From NCBI GenBank assembly GCA_922989275.2, contig OV277861.1:19492540-19556539 (forward strand): a DNA stretch of 64,000 nt. The letters run 5' to 3'. Source of the DNA: Gari tellinella (lineage: Eukaryota; Mollusca; Bivalvia; Cardiida; Psammobiidae). Below, piece after piece: positions 49,901 to 54,297 of this stretch; within the stretch, counting starts at the first letter, position 1; the number at the start of each line of letters is the position of its first letter. The position numbers and the translations under genes were made by a program. The notes below the pieces were generated by a model. The model ran no database searches. It saw only the letters and a program-made list of their open reading frames with translations, and was not told where the DNA came from.

Positions 49901-51573
49901 ACCAATGTCTGTATTTGGTTCTCTGAGAGATGTGTGTACATGTATATATTTTTCTTGTTTTTGTTTTTTTGTAGATCTATAGAAGATCTATGTATGTAAT
50001 GCTTTGATGTCGGCCCCCTTACAGACATGGCGGATTAATTTAGTTGTTAGACTAAATCAGTCATCCTCGTAAAAAAAGTAAATCATTCATTCATGGTATT
50101 ATGTTAACAGAAAGTCTGTTTAGCTTTATATAACCCATACCCTATAGCCTATTTCTAGTTTTTCAGGACAAAAAGGTGACCACTTTAAGCAGGTTGAAAG
50201 TAAAGCAGAATGCACCTTAAGGTGCATTCTGCTTTACTTTCAGTTTGCTTTAAGCTACATTCTGTTAGAATATTCGTTATATAGAATATATATTTCTTAT
50301 GGTGTTTATTTATGACCATATAAATTTGAATTATTTTCTTCAATAGAGGAATAAATTAGGTGTAAAAAGGCGTATTTATGGGGTAATGGGATAAACAATT
50401 TGTATGTGGGAATAGTGTAACAGAAACCAACCTTTCCAAATCCATAGCTCTTTGTTGGGGTGTTCACACAGATGAATATCAACTCAGCTTCACGGATACC
50501 TTTGTTAATGTCTGTAGAGAAGAATAAGTTCTGACCCCTGCACTTTTTAACAATATCATCCAAGCCAGGCTGAAAAATAAATACACATATCTTCAGTAAA
50601 GTTTAAACCTAAGTTCAGTGGTAACTGAAAGCATAATTGGTTTGCAGTCTTATATAAAGATGATAGCAGATTACTGTCAAAGTGTTAAACTCAAATGACT
50701 TTCGATTAAGAATAACGATTCGTACAGTACATTCTATAAGAATCAATTATGCATGCTATGCATTTGGCATGTATCATAAAGCATCTTAAGAAAATGGACT
50801 TACCTACTAGTACATGCACCTAAAGATATTATTTTATACATAAACTCTTTGTATGCTGAATTTATCATATGAACTACAGTAGAACCTCTCTATTACGACC
50901 ACTCAAAAGAAGGCTAATTGTCTGTATAAAAGACAGGTGACAGCTTAAAGCAAGGTAAAAGTGAAACAGAAAGCTCCTGTAGGAGCTTTCTGTTTCACTT
51001 TCACATTGCTTTAAGCAGTCACCTGTCTAAAACGACTTATACTTGACACAATTTAGTGGTCGTAATAGAGAGGTTCTACTGTATATCCAATTTTAAGAAA
51101 TGACCATTATATGTTAATTTTATAGGGTTTTTTTTCAGAAAAATATTTCAGAACAAGACTGTGTTCAATGAACGTTTATGCCCCCAGTGTCATCCTTGAT
51201 AGTCATAATACTCTTAATCTATTCTAAGTCCAAATTAGGTCTAGGTCAAGGTCACATTGAAGTTGGGCAATTTAGGCGACTTGGTAATGGTCCAAGGCAG
51301 CAACTGTATAAGTATCAAAGATTTGTAGTCTGTCAGTAGTGTTGAAGAAGATGGTGTATTTATGGGGGAACGGGTTTAACACCGGAGCCAAGGGTAATAG
51401 TTACCTCAAATATGGGGAGTTTGTCAGAGTTCCATTGAGCTATTCTGTGTTCACTAAGGTCCACCACGGTGACAGTTAGGTTTGGACACTTGTAGGCTAT
51501 CATGCTGCAGGTTGGGCCGCCAACATAACCCGCCCCTATACAACATATCTTCTTTATGGTCATGTCGAGGTGT
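16789..51573 (-). CDS. UGDH: UDP-glucose 6-dehydrogenase, 11 coding exons
   Basis: Oxidises UDP-glucose to UDP-glucuronate with 2 NAD+ in the cytosol, supplying glycosaminoglycan synthesis and glucuronidation. The exons join to 475 codons (human UGDH has 494). Visible landmarks: Rossmann motif GAGYVGG at 10-16; NTPT near 88; EKSTVPV near 127-133, including the threonine matching human T131; NPEFLAEG 158-165 (E160); [16 protein letters not shown] 214 on (K219); [10 protein letters not shown] 270-279, with catalytic Cys275 and Asp279; [13 protein letters not shown] 332-345 (K338); and a C-terminal UDP-binding half ending KPAFLFDGR. All numbers are one below human because the N-terminus is one residue shorter. 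The C-terminal tail is short and lacks the lysine-rich end of vertebrate enzymes. Intron 8 is 18.5 kb. Every catalytic residue is present, so the gene should be functional. Confidence 0.97.
17033..17190. mobile_element. TA-2 element, right end lost
   Basis: Left end TACAGTGGAGAAGATGTTAT, H1 hairpin 17098-17164 with apex GACACCAGGTCACCTGGCAT. No right terminus. Confidence 0.75.
17372..17455. mobile_element. TTAA-1 right half only
   Basis: Starts at the apex (AGGCACATTCTGCTTTACTT) and runs to the terminal GGTTAA; the left half is absent. Confidence 0.75.
17610..17862. mobile_element. TTAA-1 element
   Basis: TTAACCCATCACCCCATAAA to TAATGGGATAA; apex GTGCCTTAAGGTGC (one mismatch). Confidence 0.9.
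17886..18233. mobile_element. TA-4 element with nested TA-7
   Basis: TACAGTCGAACTTTGATATC to ATCAAAGTTTGACTTA. Hairpin arms AAGTTAAAACGTGGCTAAGC. TA-7 sits at 18066-18218. Confidence 0.85.
18066..18218. mobile_element. TA-7 element inserted in TA-4
   Basis: Perfect ends CAGTCAGGACTCGATACAAC with TA on both sides. Removing it with one TA restores the TA-4 end GAGATATCAAAG. Confidence 0.92.
18246..18395. mobile_element. TA-6 right part
   Basis: Hairpin relic with GGAAGCTCCAATGGAGCTTT, then ACAAGTTAGACTGTA. Confidence 0.55.
18460..18664. mobile_element. TA-4-like element, diverged
   Basis: TACAGTCAAAGTTCCACAAC to GTCGCGGTTTGATTGTA; sits just 3' of UGDH exon 10. Confidence 0.55.
18725..18816 (-). 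CDS. UGDH: UGDH coding exon 10 (residues 391-421)
   Basis: [19 protein letters not shown] to CTEWDEFI. Acceptor TTTTGTTTCAG, donor ATT|GTAAGT, phase 0. Confidence 0.95.
19140..19245. repeat. Foldback next to the UGDH exon 9 donor
   Basis: Arms of about 32 nt (core AATAAACGAGTTGACTAAAA) in inverted orientation around a loop that is itself nearly palindromic (ATTATGACGC ... GCGTCATATT). On the minus strand it starts about 20 nt after the exon 9 donor. Confidence 0.85.
19260..19300 (-). CDS. UGDH: UGDH coding exon 9, 41-nt microexon (residues 377-390)
   Basis: [14 protein letters not shown] plus 1 nt; it matches the human LSHPGVSED region. Acceptor GTTTCTTTCAG after a T-rich tract, donor AGAG|GTAAAA. 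Phase in (2) and out (1) agree with both neighbours. A roughly 100-nt inverted repeat begins about 20 nt beyond the donor. Confidence 0.9.
19386..19755. mobile_element. TTAA-1 half element interrupted by TA-1
   Basis: CCCCATAAA|TA and TA|CACCTTTTTG flank the TA-1 copy (19410-19627). TTAA-1 stops inside its left hairpin arm. Confidence 0.85.
19410..19627. mobile_element. TA-1 element
   Basis: TA duplication exact; hairpin arms AAGATGGCAGTGAAACAGAA with their complement. Confidence 0.9.
20423..21088 (-). CDS. Uncharacterised 221-codon open frame in UGDH intron 8, possibly a secreted helical protein
   Basis: This is the longest open frame in the window outside known exons. It runs from just after an in-frame TAG (21089-21091, which would also serve as an acceptor AG) to a stop at 20423-20425. 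No ATG lies in the first 50 codons in frame, so the start is either on an upstream exon or the GTG at 21028. The first 20 codons read [20 protein letters not shown], hydrophobic like the core of a signal peptide. The body has several amphipathic stretches: [20 protein letters not shown] on to [25 protein letters not shown]; and a final one with a tryptophan ([10 protein letters not shown] to IYETLH). That spacing recalls long-chain four-helix cytokines, but I see no diagnostic motif. AATAAA occurs on the minus strand near 20270. I do not recognise the family. Confidence 0.45.
   Translation of the reverse strand, partial: HCLSIRVLLSFWVHEICTLSVRNIYRTSVRNNPRDTPLAPSDYTECENALRTHRDHRGITKFPGRMFRSHPVDVYTLFLTCDKYATFNDDDVLVDLAPKLQHVKLHKQNLQTILILLHNVTHYLKALVCNTSHIRRDTKLFVIILLHLQNVLEASQTSLGASPSSLGQLFLDIESLDNNGRIPMSDTFKSRTIYTNWSSKVGDLQIRFLNLVKSVIYETLH
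21738..22338. repeat. GC-rich cluster of imperfect inverted repeats
   Basis: Contrasts sharply with the AT-rich surroundings. Variants of GCCGTACGGC, GGCGGTCGC and GCGGCCGC recur in both orientations near 21750-21772, 21905-21940, 22010-22036, 22229-22265 and 22281-22336. The small frames inside (for example 22205-22435) look like by-products of the GC-rich repeats. Probably a decayed element with subterminal repeats. Confidence 0.5.
22337..22435. mobile_element. TTAA-1 right half only
   Basis: Begins at apex CCTTAAGGCGCATTCTGC, abutting the GC-rich cluster, and ends GGGTAAAGGGTTAA. Confidence 0.8.
22440..24380. other. Unique AT-rich intronic sequence
   Basis: No repeat family or convincing gene recognised. 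A 74-codon minus frame (23845-24069, [10 protein letters not shown] start) and a 101-codon minus frame just beyond (24386-24691) have no recognisable motif and are not called as genes. Confidence 0.4.
25092..25290. mobile_element. TTAA-1 with left hairpin arm missing
   Basis: TTAACCCTTTCCCACATA to GGGGTAGCGGGTTAA. The interior jumps from CTATATTCTAGCA to CTCTGCTTAACTTTC. Confidence 0.85.
25393..25641. mobile_element. TTAA-2 element with H1-type hairpin
   Basis: TTAACCCTTTGAACCCTTGT to GGAGGAAAGAGTTAA. Hairpin 25472-25534, apex GAGGGCTCCTAGGAGCCCTC. Confidence 0.9.
25717..26137. repeat. I-family repeat with partial tandem duplication
   Basis: About 130 bp starting TTTTCAGTAATAGATTAAAT recur with an offset of 288 bp. 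The segment CACGATAGTACACTTGTTTG is shared with 29995-30015. Confidence 0.8.
26606..26855. mobile_element. TTAA-1 element
   Basis: Both TTAA ends. Hairpin apex AGCGCCTTATGGCGCA. Confidence 0.9.
26995..27155. mobile_element. Two TTAA-1 right-half fragments
   Basis: A terminal tail ends GGGAAATGGGTTAA at about 27046, followed by a right half starting in the hairpin (GCGCATTCTGCTTTACTTTC). Confidence 0.7.
27157..27408. mobile_element. TTAA-1 element
   Basis: Apex GCGCCATATGGCGC: both arms changed relative to the CCTTAAGG apex. A TTAA-1 tail fragment follows to 27493. Confidence 0.92.
27592..27833. mobile_element. TTAA-1 element
   Basis: Apex GCGCCTGAGGGCGC; ends complete. Confidence 0.92.
27840..28320. 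other. Unique intronic sequence
   Basis: No gene or repeat recognised; a TTAA-1 tail fragment follows at about 28325-28412. Confidence 0.4.
28506..28855. mobile_element. TA-6-type hairpin split by a CAGGG-1 element
   Basis: The arm TGCAGGACAGAAGTAATG occurs before the insertion; its partner follows at the other side (ATTTTATCCTACATTAA). Confidence 0.65.
28525..28801. mobile_element. CAGGG-1 element carrying H2 hairpin
   Basis: CAGGGCTGCCATAAG to GGCAGCCCTG with 6-bp duplication GTAATG. The inside resembles a TTAA-1 core without its TTAA ends; apex GCGCCTTAAGGCGC. Confidence 0.88.
28852..29104. mobile_element. TTAA-4 element
   Basis: TTAACTCTTGTAACAC to GGTGTTGAAAGAG. Hairpin 28985-29054, apex GAGGGCTCCTATAGGAGCCC. 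Confidence 0.82.
29526..30890. repeat. I-family cluster of foldback repeats
   Basis: Four or more copies with arms like TTCATACCAGTGTATTAT, ...CAGGAGTTGAGATG and their complements, interspersed with CAAGGGCACTACACTTC and TGTCACATTAAGCTGTTA. Another copy is 41083-41425. Confidence 0.82.
31216..31716. mobile_element. TTAA-1 with nested TTAA-1 at arm base
   Basis: The outer copy is interrupted at CTGC|TTTAA and resumes TTAA|GTGGTCACC. The inner copy is 31417-31667, apex GTGCCTTAGGCAC. Confidence 0.85.
31969..32178. mobile_element. TA-1 element
   Basis: TACATCAAAACCTCTCTATT to AAGAGGTTTTACTGTT. Confidence 0.85.
32317..32570. mobile_element. TTAA-1 element, inserted in a TA-1 end
   Basis: Preceded by TACAGTAACACCTCTC, a TA-1 terminus. 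Own ends intact. Apex GCGCATTTAGGCGC. Confidence 0.88.
32620..32960. mobile_element. TA-6 hairpin with TTAA-2 inserted at its TTAA
   Basis: Arm GCAGAATAAAAGTAAGGC, complement, then TTAA-2 (32695-32945), then TA-6 resumes GCTGTCACATG. Confidence 0.8.
32695..32945. mobile_element. TTAA-2 element
   Basis: TTAACTCTTTGGACCCTAGT to GGAGGAAAGGGTTAA; hairpin apex GGGCTCCTTAAGGAGCCC. Confidence 0.9.
33120..33337. mobile_element. TTAA-2 element, one hairpin arm lost
   Basis: TTAACCCTTTCCTTCCTGAA to GGGTTTAAGGGGTTAA. CAGTGTA joins directly to GGAGCCCTCTGATCAGGG. Confidence 0.88.
33519..33760. mobile_element. GGGGCCCG-family element carrying an H1-type hairpin
   Basis: Left end GGGGCCCGTTTTACTAAACT with the subterminal TTACGCAA...TTGCGTAA palindrome; right end decayed. 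The centre is a hairpin with CAGATCAGAGGACG and AAACAGC-type arms, unlike the H3 hairpin of the other two copies. Confidence 0.75.
34050..34248. mobile_element. CAGGG-2 element
   Basis: CAGGGCTCCAGATAAGAGGG to CCCCTTATCTGGAGCCCTG. Hairpin CTCATTAGAATTGTCTC with complement. Confidence 0.88.
34639..34864. mobile_element. TTAA-1 element, right end cut by tandem repeat
   Basis: Apex GCACCTTACGGTGC (paired change). Confidence 0.88.
34865..35217. repeat. 91-bp tandem repeat, about 4 copies
   Basis: Units begin TATGTATGGTAAGTTGGTA and end GTGTTTGTGTATACATA. The array abuts a truncated TTAA-1 element (34639-34864). Confidence 0.85.
35269..35511. mobile_element. GGGGCCCG-family element, hairpin H3
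   Basis: Complete; hairpin TGTCTTGTGACATCTCTTTG with complement. Closely matches 299-541. Confidence 0.9.
35926..36178. mobile_element. TTAA-1 element
   Basis: Complete; apex GCGCCTTAGGGCGC. Inserted beside a TA-6-like hairpin remnant (36179-36262). Confidence 0.9.
36268..36740. mobile_element. TTAA-1 with TTAA-2 inserted at arm base
   Basis: CTGC|TTTAA then TTAA-2 (36473-36708), then GGTGGTCACCTTT resumes. Confidence 0.82.
36740..37205. mobile_element. Two partial TTAA-2-like elements
   Basis: Hairpins at 36787-36853 (apex GGGCTTCTTAAGGAGCCC) and 37066-37130, with GACTATTTAG and the flank TCAGTGAAAATTCC. Confidence 0.65.
37372..37700. mobile_element. TA-6 hairpin with TTAA-1 inserted (37444-37685)
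   Basis: The hairpin arm GATTGTAAAGCAGAAAGCTC and its complement precede TTGACCCATTACCCCATA. After GGGTTAA the TA-6 flank GCAGTCACC resumes. Confidence 0.82.
37837..37932 (-). CDS. UGDH: UGDH coding exon 8 (residues 345-376)
   Basis: [17 protein letters not shown] to SSQIF plus 2 nt. Acceptor TTATTCACAG, donor CCT|GTAAGT. The 18,536-bp intron that follows holds the 20423-21088 ORF. Confidence 0.95.
38363..38522. mobile_element. Chimera: TTAA-4 left half with TTAA-1 right half
   Basis: ACACCATGGACCTGTTTAAA and the H1 arm up to GAGGGCTCCTAGGAG are followed by GGCACATTCTGTTTTACTTT and the TTAA-1 right end. Confidence 0.82.
38535..38788. mobile_element. TTAA-1 element next to UGDH exon 7
   Basis: Complete; apex TGTGCCTTAAGGCACA. 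Confidence 0.9.
38827..38957 (-). CDS. UGDH: UGDH coding exon 7 (residues 302-344)
   Basis: [16 protein letters not shown] to FKKDTGDT plus 2 nt. Acceptor TTCCTTATAG. Donor AG|GTTGGT, the same weak +3 T as exon 2. Confidence 0.95.
39017..39252. mobile_element. TTAA-1 element
   Basis: TTAACCCATTACTCCATGGA to GAGTAATGGGTTAA. Confidence 0.88.
39389..39618. mobile_element. TTAA-1 element, ends decayed
   Basis: H2 hairpin with apex GTGCCATTAGACAC. Confidence 0.8.
39684..39859. mobile_element. CAGGG-2 element
   Basis: CAGGGATCCAGATAAGAGGG to CTTATCTGGAGCCCTG; the hairpin lost one arm. Confidence 0.85.
40080..40440. mobile_element. TA-6-type hairpin with TTAA-1 at its arm base
   Basis: GCAGGTAATTGC|TTAA, TTAA-1 (40111-40362), TTAA|AGCATGGTGAATGTAAAG. 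Confidence 0.85.
40564..40774. mobile_element. TA-1 element
   Basis: TACAGTTTCAACCTCTCAAT to GAGAGGTTTTATTGTA; the hairpin is complete. Confidence 0.9.
40921..41015 (-). CDS. UGDH: UGDH coding exon 6 (catalytic cysteine)
   Basis: Completes G270, then FGGSCFQKD with Cys275, to AAYWQQ301. Acceptor TTTACTTCAG, donor CAG|GTGAGT. Confidence 0.96.
41083..41425. repeat. I-family foldback copy
   Basis: Arms CATACTAGTGTATTATCGTG and complement; also CTATAAAACATTTAGGAGC. Confidence 0.8.
41474..41986. mobile_element. TTAA-1 fragment and two adjacent TTAA-2 elements
   Basis: TTAA-2 copies at about 41508-41735 and 41735-41986, sharing a TTAA-like junction. Hairpin at 41817-41880, apex GGGCTCCGAAAGGAGCCC. 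Confidence 0.78.
42103..42250 (-). CDS. UGDH: UGDH coding exon 5 (residues 221-269 plus 1 nt)
   Basis: [19 protein letters not shown] to GNKFLKASV, the dimerisation helix region. Acceptor TTTCTCTAG, donor GTTG|GTATGT, phase 1. Confidence 0.96.
42349..42602. mobile_element. TTAA-1 element
   Basis: Ends complete; apex GCACCTAAAGGTGC. A right-half TTAA-1 (42603-42796) follows directly and abuts UGDH exon 4. Confidence 0.88.
42824..43021 (-). CDS. UGDH: UGDH coding exon 4 (residues 155-220)
   Basis: 66 codons from [10 protein letters not shown] to SSELSKL, with the active-site glutamate and lysine. Acceptor GTTTTCCAG, donor CTG|GTAGGT, phase 0. Confidence 0.96.
43083..43332. mobile_element. TTAA-1 element
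   Basis: Apex GCGCCTTAAGGCGC, 35-bp arms. Confidence 0.92.
43391..43626. mobile_element. TTAA-1 element
   Basis: Decayed ends; apex GCACCTATAGGCAT. Confidence 0.82.
43627..44060. other. Unique intronic sequence
   Basis: Contains only a short GAACAGAACTGTTCTGTTC palindrome near 43847-43869; no gene. Confidence 0.5.
44073..44321. mobile_element. TTAA-1 element with a recoded apex
   Basis: Apex GTGGCCATAGGCCAC, changed on both arms and lacking the apex TTAA. Confidence 0.9.
44359..44545. mobile_element. TTAA-2-like remnant
   Basis: TTAACCCCTTGAACCCTAGT to AAGCTTAAGGGGTGAA; hairpin gone. Confidence 0.6.
46560..47160. other. Interior of the 4-kb transposon
   Basis: AT-rich, no family or gene recognised. 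The 61-codon frame at 46707 has no motif. Confidence 0.4.
47335..48570. other. Interior of the 4-kb transposon
   Basis: Mostly unique sequence. A short H1-like hairpin lies at 47409-47455. The 64-codon frame at 48137 shows no recognisable domain. Confidence 0.4.
48717..48917. mobile_element. TA-1 element
   Basis: Left end decayed; right AATAGAGGTTTTACTGTA; hairpin asymmetric. Confidence 0.82.
49023..49238. repeat. UGDH: 108-bp tandem duplication covering the 3' half of UGDH exon 3 and its donor
   Basis: 49023-49130 and 49131-49238 are near-identical. Each holds the coding stretch for [25 protein letters not shown], the donor and some intron. One coding difference is visible (ATT versus ATA, both Ile). 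In the downstream copy the breakpoint creates CTGACACAG, which looks like an acceptor. Confidence 0.9.
49165..49329 (-). CDS. UGDH: UGDH coding exon 3 (residues 100-154)
   Basis: 55 codons from [10 protein letters not shown] to GVKYQ, acceptor GTTGTAG, donor CAG|GTATTA. The second half of the exon and its donor are duplicated immediately downstream (see the repeat at 49023-49238). Confidence 0.95.
49517..49747. mobile_element. TTAA-1 element, right end lost
   Basis: TTAACCCTTTTACCCATAGA; H2 arms with the apex shortened to GTGCCTAA. Confidence 0.82.
50129..50394. mobile_element. TTAA-1 element next to UGDH exon 2
   Basis: Apex TGCACCTTAAGGTGCA; ends TATAACCCATACCCTATA and GGGGTAATGGGATAA. 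Confidence 0.9.
50432..50569 (-). CDS. UGDH: UGDH coding exon 2 (residues 54-99)
   Basis: 46 codons from [10 protein letters not shown] to SYGFGK. Acceptor TTATTTTTCAG. The donor is AAG|GTTGGT, with T instead of purine at +3, so it is weak. Contains the VNTPTKSYG segment of the NAD domain. Confidence 0.95.
50875..51083. mobile_element. TA-1 element, clean copy
   Basis: Almost the same as 15115-15322, including arms GTGAAACAGAAAGCTCCTGT. Confidence 0.93.
51405..51573 (-). CDS. UGDH: UGDH exon with start codon (residues 1-53)
   Basis: Acceptor TTTTACAG lies just upstream, leaving 10 nt of 5' UTR (51564-51573) before ATG at 51563-51561. The exon therefore is not the first of the mRNA; a noncoding leader lies further right. 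It encodes [16 protein letters not shown] to LPIFE; donor GAG|GTAACT, phase 0. Confidence 0.95.
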
Positions 51574-51625
51574 CTGTAAAAGAAAAATATAGGTACAAAT
51601 GTACTGAATAAAACTTTCCTCCCTA

Positions 51626-51910
51626 TTAACCCCTAGCTAGCCTGTTTCTGGTTTTGAAGATTGGTGATTACTTATTTAACTTAACCCAATACCCCATAGC
51701 CTGTTTCTGGTTTAGAAGATAGATGATCACTAATTTAACCTGAATACCAATAGCCTGTTTCTGGTTTTGAAGACAGGTGCATGATCACTTAAAGCAGAAT
51801 GAAAGTAAAGCAGAATGCACCTTAAGGCACATGACATTCTGCTTTACTTTCAGTCTGCTCTATTAAGCTATATTTATAAAAAGCCGTTTTTTATTAGGTA
51901 CAGGGTTAAA
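51626..51910. mobile_element. Three successive TTAA-1 left ends
   Basis: Left ends start at about 51626, 51681 and 51737 (each with AGCCTGTTTCTGGTTT). The first two stop where the arm-base TTAA would lie. The third continues into an H2 hairpin. Confidence 0.8.
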
Positions 51911-52048
51911 GTATAGGTTGAACTTGAAAGTAAAGCAGATTATGCTCTGTATGTGCATTATGTTGCGTCTCATCAGGATCCATTGCAAACTGTTTGCAGA
52001 GATAATCACTGTGGCACATGTCCGCCACTAGCTTGGTAAAGAGTTAAA
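51906..52048. mobile_element. Chimera: H2 left arm with H1-type right arm
   Basis: GAAAGTAAAGCAGATTATGC is followed by GTCTCATCAGGATCCATTGC and AAACTGTTTGCAGAG, ending GGTAAAGAGTTAA. Confidence 0.7.
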
Positions 52049-52432
52049 TCTACACACGGGCAAATATAATTTTTATTATCTATAGAGTATGCTTATAGTT
52101 GAATATTTTGTCCATCAGGATGATATATTGTCATACACCCTATTACCTACAATAACATAAAAAAGAAAGAACACAATACCACTATTCATTCCCTGCAGAC
52201 TTAATAGCATGTTTGAGTGAATATGGAATATTAACATATAAATGAGGTGTCTCTCATTGAATAGCAAATATAATGTATGACCATTAACATTATACACCCT
52301 GTAATTAGTAAATATTAATTATAGTCACTGTACGACATGGATGAACACAAATTGATACATAAATTGTGTGAATGAGTTGTAACAGAGCAAGACTTGCACA
52401 ATTTTGTATCTACAACAAGGTAGATTATCTAA

Positions 52433-52619
52433 CAGGGCTGCCATTTCTCCGGAATTTTCAGAAATATTTGGATTTTTCTCCTAGCAGATGGTAGCTTAAA
52501 GCAGGCTGAAAGTAAAGCAGAATGTGCCTTACTTGCAACCTGCTTTTAAGTAAACACAATTGAAAAATAGAAATATTAGAAATCTTAGTATTTTTCATGA
52601 CCAAATTATGGCAGCCCTG
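52433..52619. mobile_element. CAGGG-1 element carrying H2, exact 6-bp duplication
   Basis: CAGGGCTGCCATTTCTCCGG to TTATGGCAGCCCTG, flanked by ATCTAA at 52427-52432 and 52620-52625. Inside: CTAGCAGATGGTAGCTTAAA and a shortened H2. Confidence 0.92.
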
Positions 52620-52672
52620 ATCTAACATTATGTGAGAGAAAAAAAGAGAAAAACTGTACATGTGTGCATGTA

Positions 52673-53035
52673 CAGTAAAACCCCTCTATTACGATCACTA
52701 AATAGAAAGCAATTTAATCGCATAAAAGACAAATGACTGCTTTACCCATTTACCCATAAATACACCTTTTTATGCCTTTAATTTATTCCTCAACTGAAGT
52801 AAATTGTTCCAATTCATACAGTCATGAATATATAACATAATTTTTTTTTATATATATTCTTTCAGAATGCTGCTTAAAGCAGGCTGAAAGTACAGCAGAA
52901 TGCGCCAATATGCACATTCTACTTTACTTTCAATCTGCTTTAAGTGGTCACCTTTCTTGAAAACTAGAAATAGGCCATAGGGTAATGGGTTAAAGCCAGA
53001 TGAAAATGAAACAAAAAGCTCCTAAAGGAATATTC
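52673..53035. mobile_element. TA-1 left half with TTAA-1 inserted at arm base
   Basis: TACAGTAAAACCCCTCTATT to GACTGC, then TTAA-1 (52741-52993), then AGCCAGATGAAAATGAAAC of the TA-1 hairpin. Confidence 0.82.
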
Positions 53036-53490
53036 ACAATAATTTATGATTTCATAATTAATGTGAATGTTAAATGTACGTCACACACTATCATATATTT
53101 AATCTGTGGGGCAAAGGAGTGTGTAGAAATTGGCAGATTTTTTTGGCGGCTGGAAAAAGAGGTGGTTTAAGAACACAAGGTACTTGAGATTTCTATAAGC
53201 TGGTTCTGATTAACCCATTACTTTATAGATATTTATTTTAACAACTTTAATTTATTCCTCCATGGAAGAAAATAGTTCCAATTTATATGAATGTGCACAA
53301 AAGAAATATTTTCTTTATCTTCGCAGATGGTTGCTTAAAGCAGGCTAAAGGTAAGGCTTAAAGTAGGTTGAAAGTAAAGCAGAATGTGCCTTAACCCTTT
53401 CCTCCCTGAAACCTCAAATGGACAATTCTAGTTTTCAATTTAGTCCAGTCCATTTTTGACTTTTTAGGGTTGAATTTTACAATATATGTC

Positions 53491-54297
53491 GGCGGTAGTA
53501 GTCCAGTGGTAACACATTGGACTACGGTGCCAGGGGTCTCGAGTTCGATCCCCCGCCGGACCAGCGTTCTGACTAGGGGATTTTTCCGAATCCCCAATGA
53601 TGAACAGGAATGTTCTTGAGTAAGACATATGTACCGCGAATTGCTCCTCTCTACCCAGGGCTTAAAATGGGTACCTACCTGTGAAGGGTCTGAGCCGGTA
53701 GTTAAAAATTCTCAAATTCTGTCAAACTCAAACATTCTGCATCATATTGCTTTAGTTTAAACAGTATTTTATTTACTGTTTAAATCATCATGCTTTGATT
53801 ATAAAAGATCTGGATCTACTATTTTTCTGTCTAATGTCCAATATATTATTTGAACATCATGCAGTTCATGAACTTGAAAATGATAAACATTTGATGAACT
53901 GTTCATGAACTCCAGTTCATGAACTGAAATTTAATGAACTGATCCTTATACTGTTCATGAACTTGAGTTCATGAACTGGGAAATGATGAACAGTTCATGA
54001 ACTGTTCTTCAGTTGTTCATGAACTCCAGTTCATGAACTGGGAATTAATGAACAGTTCATGAACTGTTCTTCAAAGTTCATGAACTGTTCTTCAAAGTTC
54101 ATGAACTGTTCTTAAAGTTCATGAACTGTTCATCATTTCATGAACAAATTTTCGCCGGGGTCTGCAGCTGCAATATGCGCCATATGTTAGCAGTGCTCAA
54201 TAGTGTAGACAAGATGGCTCAATGATCAGGGGGTAAATGTATTGTTGGCTGAGCGGACTGAAAGTAGACTTTAACTGGTACTTTACTTTACTTTTTT
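53491..54297 (+). mobile_element. tRNA-derived SINE with a palindromic tail array
   Basis: The head contains a pol III A box (TAGTCCAGTGGTAA) and B box (GAGTTCGATCC), ending CGCCGGACCA like a tRNA acceptor. A body with CTCTACCCAGGGCTTAAAAT and GGGTACC follows, as in many invertebrate SINEs. From about 53838 to 54145 lies an array of GTTCATGAAC palindromes. TATGTC occurs on both sides (53485-53490, 54298-54303), a candidate target duplication. It sits inside a TTAA-2 element. Confidence 0.75.
53838..54145. repeat. Array of GTTCATGAAC palindromes
   Basis: More than a dozen AGTTCATGAACT-type units separated by short spacers such as GTTCTTCAA or GGGAATTAAT. Each unit is self-complementary. Confidence 0.9.

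Noticed and set aside
53491..53566. Functional tRNA gene
   Set aside because: A and B boxes are present, but the 5' acceptor strand lacks a base to pair with its 3' partner and a SINE body follows.
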